From positions 6,667,391 to 6,731,390 of the forward strand of contig NC_077232.1 in the NCBI RefSeq assembly GCF_027887165.1: a stretch of DNA of 64,000 nucleotides, written 5' to 3'. The position numbers and the translations under genes were made by a program. Numbering within the stretch: position 1 is the stretch's first letter; each line of letters begins with the position of its first letter. Source of the DNA: Monodelphis domestica (taxonomy: Eukaryota; Chordata; Mammalia; Didelphimorphia; Didelphidae). Below the pieces are notes generated by a model. The model was given only the letters and a program-made list of their open reading frames with translations, had not been told where the DNA came from and made no database searches. This document shows positions 58,001 to 64,000 of this stretch, piece by piece.

Positions 58001-61000
58001 AAAGGGATGTTGCCTGCCTCCCCGGGCACCGCTTCCACAGAATCTCCCCGTCTCCCGCTTGGGCCAGGGCTCTGATCCCTCGGGCTCCTGGGGAGCATCC
58101 TGTCGGGCCTGCAGCCGCTCGGCCGCCATCTGGCTCTCCTTGATTGGCCGCCCCCTCCCCACACGTCCCCCGCCATGACAAAGGTGCCTCCGGCTCGCCA
58201 CCACCCGTCGTCAGACCGCCCCCACAGGGCCAGACTCCCCGGACCGGTCCCCAGAGGCCCCTGGTGGCCGTCCCCAGGCTCTCCATGTCCCTCGCTCCCT
58301 TCCTTTGCTGCCGACCCTGCAGCTGCCCTGGCCTGATCCTTGCAGGCTTGGGAACGTCTGGAAAAAGCAGAGCACGAGCGGGAGCTGGCACTGCGTACAG
58401 AGCTGATCCGCCAGGAGAAGCTGGAGCAGCTGGCCGCCCGGTTTGACCGCAAGGCCGCCATGCGGGAGACCTGGCTCAGTGAGAATCAGCGCCTCGTGGC
58501 CCAGGTCGGTGGGTCTGGGCTGGCAAGAGGATGGGGGTAGCAGGAGTTGGGGCATGGCAGGCCGAGCTCAGGAGCCAGCGGGCCCGGGCAGCAGGGCCAG
58601 GACCACGGGGACCTCCCCCCAGCCTCTCTCCTGCTCCTGCAGGATAACTTCGGCCTGGAGCTGGCCGCTGTGGAGGCCGCGGTGCGGAAACACGAGGCCA
58701 TCGAGACCGACATCGTGGCCTACAGCGGGCGCGTGCAGGCCGTGGCGGCCGTGGCCGAGGAGCTGGCCGCTGAGCGCTACCATGACATCAAGCGGGTGGC
58801 AGCTCGGCAGCACAACGTGGCCCGGCTGTGGGACTTCCTGCGGCAGCTGGTGGCGGCTCGGCGGGAGCGGCTGCTCCTCAACCTGGAGCTGCAGAAGGTC
58901 TTCCAAGACCTCTTCTACCTCATGGACTGGATGGAGGAGATGAGGGTACGAGGAGCGGCGCTGACGGGGCAAGACCCCGGGCCAGGGCCTCCAAGGAGAC
59001 ACTCGAGAGCCAGGGAGGGCCCCTGGAGGGGAAGAGAGGGATGGAGGAGGGGAGATGATGGAAGGGAAGGGCCAGAGGCAGGGCTCCCAAGTCCCATGTC
59101 TCTGTGCAGGGCCGACTGCAGTCTCAGGACCTGGGCAAGCACTTGGCCGGAGTGGAGGACCTGCTCCAGCTCCACGAGCTGGTGGAGGCTGACATTGCCG
59201 TGCAGGCCGAGCGGGTCCGGGCCGTCAGCGCCTCGGCCCTTCGGTTCAGTGACCCTGGCGCAGGTGAGAGGCCGAGAGGTGACGGACAGAAGCTGGGGGC
59301 GTGGAGCGCCGGTTGACGGACTGGCTGCGGGAGGAGAGGTGGATGGAGTGAGAAGAGGCTCTGAGGGCTCTCTCTTCCCCTTTCCCTCCCCAGGCTATAA
59401 GCCGTGTGACCCCCAGCTTGTGTCCCAGCGCGTGGAGGCCCTGCAGCAAAGCTACGATGGGCTCTGCGAGCTGGCAGCCACCCGGCGGGCCCAGCTGGAG
59501 GAGTCCCGTCGCCTGTGGCGCTTCCTGTGGGAAGTGGGCGAGGCGGAGGCCTGGATCCGAGAACAACAGCACCTCCTGGCTTCGGCGGAGCCGGGCCGCG
59601 ACCTCACCGGTGTCCTGCGGCTGCTCAGCAAGCACGCGGCCCTGCGGGACGAGATGAGTGGCCGCCTCGGGCCGCTGAGGCTCACGCTGGAGCAGGGTCA
59701 TCAGCTGGTTGCAGAAGGCCATCCTGGAGCGAAGCAGGCAGCCGCCCGCGGGGCTGAGCTGCAGGCTCAGTGGGAGCGCCTCGAGGCCCTGGCCGAAGGG
59801 AGGGCCCGGGATCTGGCCCAGGCTTCCAGCCTCTACCAGTTCCAGGCGGAGGCTCATGACATGGAGACGTGGCTGGTGGATGCCCTGCGCCTGGTGTCCA
59901 GCCCAGAGCTGGGCCACGACGAGTTCTCCACCCAGGCCTTGGCCAAGCAGCACCGAGCCCTGGAGGAGGAGATGCGGAGCCACCGGGCTGCCCTGGATGC
60001 ACTGAGGGAACAGGCCGCAGCCTTGCCGGCCGCCCTGGCCCACGCCCCGGAGGTGCAGGGCTGGCTGCCCACCCTGGAGCGCCGCTACCAGGAGCTCCAG
60101 GCGAGAGCAGGGGAGCGGGCTCGGGCCCTGGAGGCCGCCCTGGCCCACTACACCATGCTCAGCGAGGCTGGCGCCTGCGGGCTCTGGGTGGACGAGAAGG
60201 AACAGTGGCTCAATGGCCTGGCCTTGCCCGAACGCCTCGAGGACCTAGAGGTGGTGCAGCAGAGGTAGGTGCTTCACCGGCGCCCTGGCCTGCCTTTCCA
60301 GCAGCCTCCGAGGCTTCTGGCCCCCAGGTTCCCTCGTGCCACCCTGGCAGAGGTCCGTATGTTGAGCCTCTAACGACCACTGTTAGCAGATTGGCAGGCA
60401 GGGGATTTCGGTTACCTGCACCCCCGCTCCTTCCTGAGCCGCCCTACAGGTCTGGCCGTGGTTGGCCCCACAGAGGACCTCCTGCCTCCTGGAGGCCCTG
60501 GTTCCTGGGAGAGTGGGAGAGCCTGGGGGGGCTGTAGCCAGACCTCGGCTCTCATTCTGGCAGGTTTGAGACTCTGGAGCCTGAAATGAATGCTCTGGCC
60601 GCCCGTGTCACCGCCGTCAATAGCATCGCCCAGCAGCTGCTGGAGGCCGAGCCGCCCAGCAGGGACAGCATCCTCGCCACCCAGAAGCAACTCAACCACA
60701 GGTGACCTGGGCCGGGCAGCAGATCGGAGGGAGGGGCCGCCAAGCGCCGGCACGGGCAGGCAGGCAGATAGACAGGCAAGAAGGTGGGCAGGGGCAGGCA
60801 GGGCGCGAGGGAAAGGGCAGAGGCAGAACCAGAGGAAAGAAAAAGGAAGTGGCAGAAGCCGAGGGCGTCAGGGAGGGGGTGTGTGCCGGGGCAAGAGAAG
60901 CCCATTTGGGGCTGGACTCACAAACAACTGCCTCGCCACTCCAAGGTGGCAGCAGTTCCGGACCCTCGCGGATGGCAAGAAGGCAGCCCTGACCTCGGCC

Positions 61001-62770
61001 CTGAGCATCCAGAACTACCACCTTGAGTGCACAGAGACCCAGGCCTGGATGCGGGAAAAGACCAAAGTGATCGAGTCCACCCAGGGCCTGGGCAATGACC
61101 TGGCCGGAGTGCTGGCCCTCCAGCGTAAGCTGGCTGGCACAGAACGGGACCTGGAGGCCATCGGGACCCGAGTGGGAGCCCTGGCACAGGAGGCGCACGC
61201 CCTGGCCACTGGCCACCCCACGCAAGCCGCTGCCATCGAGGCCCGGCTCCGCGAGGTCCAGGAGGGCTGGGAGGGCCTGCGTGCCACCATGCGTCGTCGG
61301 GAGGAATCCTTGGGTGAGGCCCGGCGGTTACAGGACTTCCTGCGCAGCTTGGATGACTTCCAGGCCTGGCTGGGCCGCACCCAAACGGCCGTAGCCTCCG
61401 AAGAAGGGCCGGCCACGCTTCCTGAGGCCGAGGCTCTCCTGGCCCAACACGCTGGCTTACGGGACGAGGTGGAACGAGCCAAGGGCGAGTATAGCCGGCT
61501 TCGCGCTGTGGGCGAGGAGGTGACCCGTGACCAGGCCGATCCCCAGTGTCTCTTCCTGAGGCAGCGCCTGGAGGCTCTGGGGACCGGCTGGGAAGAACTG
61601 GGCCGCATGTGGGAGAGCCGCCAGGCCCGTCTGGCCCAGGCCCATGGCCTGCAAGGGTTTCTGCGGGATGCTCGGCAGGCGGAGGGCGTGCTCAGTGGCC
61701 AGGTGAGATGGGCCCAGGAGGCAGACCTCCAATGGGGAATGGGAGGAAGGAGAAGGGAGAGGGAGAGGCTGGGGCAGAACCCAAGAAAGAGGGGCTAGAA
61801 TGGCCCAAGAAGGGGTAGGGGATGCCAGAAAAAGCCATAAGAGGCAGCAAAGCAGATTGCTTTGTCTGGAGGCCCGAGGTCAGGATGGGACGAATCACTT
61901 CGCCACTGCCTCAGTTTCCTCATCTACAAAATGGGAGGAAGGTTGAATTCAGATTCTGAGGTAGTATCTATAAAGAAGCATCAGAAAGGCCTCAAAGGGC
62001 CCAGATCCCAGCTGCTTCTTACGTGGGCACTGCCACCCCACCTTCCTCACAGCTAATCCATCCCTCTACCCCCTAGAGCAGCTCACTTCCCAGGTGCCCC
62101 CTGCCCAGGTCCCCAAGTCTACAGGAGGCCCGAGCTGATGTCTCTTCTCTCTCCCCCTCCCCCCAGGAGTACGTGCTGTCTCACACGGAGATGCCAGGGA
62201 CCCTCCAAGCTGCCGATGCCGCCATCAAGAAGCTGGAGGACTTCATGAGCACCATGGATGCCAACGGGGAGCGCATCCGGGGGCTCCTGGAAGCTGGGCG
62301 TCAGTTGGTGGCAGGTGGCAACATTCATGCCGAGAAGATCAAGGAGAAGGCGGACTCGATTGAGAAAAGGTTGCCGGGCCTGGGCCCTGGGGGAGCGGAG
62401 GGGAAGGGGCAGGAAGATGAGGAGAGAAGGCCAGCCAGTGTCAGGAGCAGAGGGGAGGCCCCGGGCCAGCTGGGGATGGGTAGGAGAGGAGGAAGCTACT
62501 TCTTGGCTGTGGTCTCCAAGGAGGGGATCCCAGGACCCACAGCCAGCCACAGTCCAGGGGCCCCGGGCAGGAGTGCCCCTATTGCAGAGACCCAGAGGGA
62601 TGGTGTTGGGGTCTGTCTGGAGAAACCTTTCACAGCCAGTGCCAGGCCAGGGGGTCACAGGCAGCTGCCATCATTACAGGCACAGCAAGAACCAGGAGGC
62701 CGCCCAGCAGCTTCTCCGTCGTCTCCGTGACAACCGAGAGCGTCAGCACTTCTTACAGGAGTGCCATGAG
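50069..62770 (+). CDS. SPTBN2: SPTBN2, beta-III spectrin, 5' half (partial at the right edge)
   Basis: Seventeen coding exons with GT-AG borders and matching phases encode 1290 codons, about 54% of the roughly 2390-residue family protein. Exons: 50069-50228, 54233-54384, 54685-54858, 55847-55938, 56115-56195, 56416-56531, 57318-57430, 57536-57723, 57808-57925, 58346-58504, 58643-58945, 59110-59263, 59394-60264, 60564-60701, 60946-61702, 62167-62369 and 62680-62770. The start ATG has a strong Kozak context (GCCACCATGA). The N-terminus [20 protein letters not shown] and the segment [20 protein letters not shown] identify a beta spectrin, and the details fit beta-III rather than beta-II or beta-IV. 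Order of domains: N-terminal tail (1-56), CH1 (about 57-162), CH2 (about 176-282), then spectrin repeats. The family crosslinks F-actin and forms tetramers with alpha spectrin under the plasma membrane; human mutations cause ataxia SCA5. No frameshift or in-frame stop was seen, so the gene looks intact. The next exon lies beyond the window. Confidence 0.96.
51453..51470 (+). repeat. (CAG)6 run in the putative alternative 5' UTR
   Basis: Six uninterrupted CAG units, about 120 bp before the alternative ATG at 51592. Confidence 0.9.
51592..51757 (+). CDS. SPTBN2: Alternative first coding exon of SPTBN2
   Basis: An open frame from ATG 51592 reads 55 codons plus one base to a good donor (CTTCAAG|GTGAGG). 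It ends in [10 protein letters not shown], which then joins [11 protein letters not shown] of the CH1 exon in the same phase as the canonical exon. The short isoform of beta-II spectrin (SPTBN1) also ends its alternative N-terminus in LEGRFKQLQ before DEREAV, so this is the paralogous exon. The preceding residues, [17 protein letters not shown], are Gly/Asn/Pro-rich and replace the acidic tail. No acceptor is needed if transcription starts just upstream. The upstream leader holds a (CAG)6 run and an 8-codon upstream ORF. Expression is inferred. Confidence 0.75.
51991..52225 (+). repeat. GT-rich minisatellite/microsatellite
   Basis: Compound (GT)n with higher-order units of the type GTGTGTGTGCCTGTGTGTAC, just downstream of the alternative SPTBN2 exon. 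The His/Thr and Val/Cys open frames here are artefacts. Confidence 0.95.
52226..53160. other. SPTBN2 intron sequence, GC-rich
   Basis: Between the alternative first exon and the CH1 exon. No recognised repeat or exon; open frames are composition-driven. Confidence 0.5.
53165..53390 (-). mobile_element. MIR/THER-type SINE
   Basis: Antisense ATAAGGAAACTGAGGCTCAG and GGGATTTGAACCCAGGTCTC. Confidence 0.75.
53543..53560 (+). repeat. (G)18 homopolymer
   Basis: Uninterrupted run of 18 G in an SPTBN2 intron. Shorter runs lie at 49268-49279, 8917-8929 and 9300-9310. Confidence 0.9.
53785..53940 (+). mobile_element. WSINE-type SINE, diverged
   Basis: GAGGTCCAGGGTTCCAAGCT and TGGCCTAGCCCTGGCTGCTC. 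Confidence 0.55.
54233..57430 (+). CDS. SPTBN2: SPTBN2 actin-binding domain exons (CH1 and CH2)
   Basis: Six exons (54233-54384, 54685-54858, 55847-55938, 56115-56195, 56416-56531, 57318-57430) encode residues about 54-296. CH1 has [12 protein letters not shown], the [20 protein letters not shown] helix and [22 protein letters not shown]2 begins in [20 protein letters not shown] and includes [20 protein letters not shown] and [20 protein letters not shown]. Tandem CH domains bind F-actin; in human SPTBN2, CH2 carries the SCA5 change L253P. All junctions keep phase. The 116-nt exon ends GGAG|G with GT, giving D of DVNVDQP after splicing. Confidence 0.95.
54860..55840. other. SPTBN2 intron between CH1 exons
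   Basis: Contains a short GTGCCTGCTATACGGCAGGC MIR-like tail (about 54990-55100). Nothing else is recognised. Confidence 0.45.
57536..59263 (+). CDS. SPTBN2: SPTBN2 linker and first spectrin repeats
   Basis: Five exons (57536-57723, 57808-57925, 58346-58504, 58643-58945, 59110-59263) encode residues about 297-603. They cover the linker after CH2, spectrin repeat 1 ([20 protein letters not shown] onward), repeat 2 and the start of repeat 3. The helical heptad pattern and the W/L positions of triple-helix spectrin repeats are visible, for example [20 protein letters not shown] and [19 protein letters not shown]. The 303-nt exon is in phase at both ends (101 codons). Short GC-rich introns separate the exons; the intron before this block is only 105 nt. 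Confidence 0.94.
59394..60264 (+). CDS. SPTBN2: SPTBN2 long exon encoding spectrin repeats about 3-5
   Basis: This 871-nt exon starts after CCCTCCCCAG and ends CAGCAGAG|GTAGGT. It encodes residues about 604-893, with repeated motifs of the spectrin fold: [40 protein letters not shown] and [20 protein letters not shown]. The [20 protein letters not shown] loop is a typical repeat B-C helix boundary. One large exon spanning several repeats is the normal arrangement for beta-spectrin genes. It is very rich in G and C, which explains the long antisense open frames over it. Confidence 0.95.
60564..61702 (+). CDS. SPTBN2: SPTBN2 exons encoding spectrin repeats about 6-8
   Basis: Exons 60564-60701 and 60946-61702 encode residues about 894-1192. 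The first begins [19 protein letters not shown] and the second [20 protein letters not shown]. Also visible are [40 protein letters not shown] and [20 protein letters not shown]. The acceptor of the second exon is CCACTCCAAG, AAG instead of the usual CAG, but phase and homology fix it. It ends at ...EGVLSGQ|GTGAGA, a phase-0 junction. Confidence 0.94.
62167..62770 (+). CDS. SPTBN2: SPTBN2 exons encoding repeats about 8-9, last in the window
   Basis: Exon 62167-62369 encodes [20 protein letters not shown] through EKADSIEK. Exon 62680-62770 continues [16 protein letters not shown] to FLQECHE (residues about 1193-1290). The donor of the first, AAAAG|GTTGCC, is weak, yet the phase (2 nt left over) and the Arg-His codon formed across the join match beta-III spectrin. 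After 62770 (GAG|GTGGGT) no continuation resembling the next expected segment (an LKLWIDEKM-type helix) is found up to 64000, so the gene runs off the window. Confidence 0.93.
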
Positions 62771-63124
62771 GTGGGTCTGCCGTGGCTACCCCCTGCCCCC
62801 TGTGCGCCTGCCACGCTGGGCACAGCTAGGAAAACCCCCAGGAGCCCCCCCTTCCTCCCTTGTGAGATGCCCTGGATGGCCTCCCCTGGTTCTGGTCAAG
62901 CCTGACTCAGAATCGGCTCCTGTCATCCCCACCCTGGTCTGGTGTGGTGGGCTCCTCACTGGCCTCCTGGCTTCTAGGGCCAGCCTCCACTCAGTGATCT
63001 CCCTACAGCCCAGCTCCAGCCGGGCCATTCCCCTGCTCCAGGAGCTCCCAAGAAAAACCACGCTCTCCCATGGGATGTCTCCAGACTAGCTTCTTCTTCC
63101 CCTTCCTTACCCTGTGGACCATAG

Positions 63125-63330
63125 CGTGCCACTACTGTCTCTGTAGTTGTCTTGGCAAAGATAACTAGAGTGGTTTGCCATTTCCTTCTCCAGCTCATTT
63201 GACAGATAAGGAAACTGAGGCAGACAGGGAGAAGCGACTTGCCCAGAGTCACCCTCCTAGGAAGTGTCGAATGAGATCAGATTTGAACTTGGGTCTTCCT
63301 GACTCCAGGCCTGGCCCACTAAAGCCACTT
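63125..63330 (-). mobile_element. MAR1-type SINE
   Basis: Antisense MAR1 tail GGTTTGCCATTTCCTTCTCC followed by GATAAGGAAACTGAGGCAGA and TTTGAACTTGGGTCTTCCTG. Confidence 0.85.
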
Positions 63331-63538
63331 AGTTCTGTGTGCAGCGGCCCATCTCCTATCTCTGGGTCTCTGCCTTGGCCATCCCCCACACCCAGGCCAT
63401 TCTTCCTCTTCCATTTCATCATCCCTAAACCGCTGGGGCCAATCAAGGGTCTGGCCCAAGGCTGAGCCCTCCTCGTCCCCCCAATGCTGCTTTATCCATC
63501 TTTGTATGTACTTCTCTATACCTAGGATTTCATCCCAA

Positions 63539-63681
63539 TGTGACAAGGAAATCACTTTAAAAGACTGATATATATTAATTTAAGGTTGCCAAGGAATTCA
63601 GCTATGTAATTCCTAAATGAAAACTCATGTCAGCAGTCAACCTTTTATGGAGTTTTTAATTACAAACAGGAGGAAGAAAGG

Positions 63682-63750
<69 letters not shown>

Positions 63751-64000
63751 AGAGAAGGGAATAGGGCTTAAATATCCCCTCTGTTTAGGCTGGGCCAAAA
63801 GGCCCAAGCCCTTAGATAGCTGAGGCAAAGAAAAGAGATCAGTCCCTATCACTCACGTGACCAAAATGGAGAAACAGTCTCAGGGGCCTCCACCTCCAGC
63901 CTCCTTCAGAGCAAGCCCTCCTCTCAGACCTCTCCAGGAGCTCTCCCTCCAGGACCTCTCTCCTCTCAGACTCCTTCAGAGCAAAACTTCTCAGAGCACA
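63539..64000 (+). mobile_element. LTR-like element, cut by the window edge
   Basis: Begins TGTGACAAGGAAATCACTTT and includes a (GA)n run and a Pro/Ser-codon-like CT-rich region, as marsupial LTRs do. It lies in an SPTBN2 intron. The right end is not visible, so solo versus full provirus is unknown. No viral gene is seen. Confidence 0.6.
63685..63747 (+). repeat. (GA)n microsatellite
   Basis: Perfect GA run of about 31 units inside the right-edge LTR. Confidence 0.95.

Noticed and set aside
59246..60148. 300-codon minus-strand frame
   Set aside because: Antisense shadow of the large spectrin-repeat exon.

Overview
This is eukaryotic, vertebrate genomic DNA, and the interspersed repeats point to a marsupial. 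It carries tRNA-derived SINEs of the WSINE/MAR1 type, MIR/THER-type SINEs, a HAL1 (half-LINE), a full-length L1 and several solo LTRs. A SPIN-like hAT element with a perfect 8-bp target duplication mildly favours an American opossum, because SPIN is known from Monodelphis; the species cannot be fixed from sequence alone. There are no rRNA genes, no convincing tRNA genes, no CRISPR arrays and no prokaryotic features.

Layout. 1-32.8 kb is AT-rich and repeat-dense. It holds a nested stack at 8.8-19.4 kb: a HAL1 split by a full-length L1 (9300-16759, with target duplications), by a short LINE tail and by a solo LTR, while the L1 itself is split by another solo LTR. An RTE-like LINE at 20.2-22.3 kb is split by a third solo LTR, which in turn carries the SPIN-like element. 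A second, older L1 3' fragment lies at 24.7-26.0 kb. Between 33.1 and 28.7 kb on the minus strand I could chain six exon-like blocks with compatible splice sites and phases, starting from an ATG inside a CpG island. By conserved synteny (the neighbour head-to-head with SPTBN2 in mammals) this is probably the start of C11orf80/TOPOVIBL, the TopoVI-B-like meiotic protein.

At about 33 kb the base composition switches. CpG island 1 (32.87-33.62 kb) looks like a bidirectional promoter and is followed by a 0.7-kb polypurine tract. CpG island 2 (41.6-42.5 kb) is the probable main SPTBN2 promoter. From 50.07 kb to the right end the plus strand carries the 5' half of SPTBN2 (beta-III spectrin): 17 coding exons, 1290 codons, covering the N-terminus, both calponin-homology domains and about the first nine spectrin repeats. 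The gene continues beyond the window. A separate first exon at 51.59 kb encodes an alternative N-terminus that splices in phase to the CH1 exon.

Functionally, SPTBN2 is an actin- and membrane-crosslinking cytoskeletal protein best known from cerebellar Purkinje cells, and TOPOVIBL is the partner of SPO11 in meiotic double-strand-break formation. They appear to share only a promoter region. Most of the long open frames in the GC-rich right half and in the purine tract are composition artefacts.
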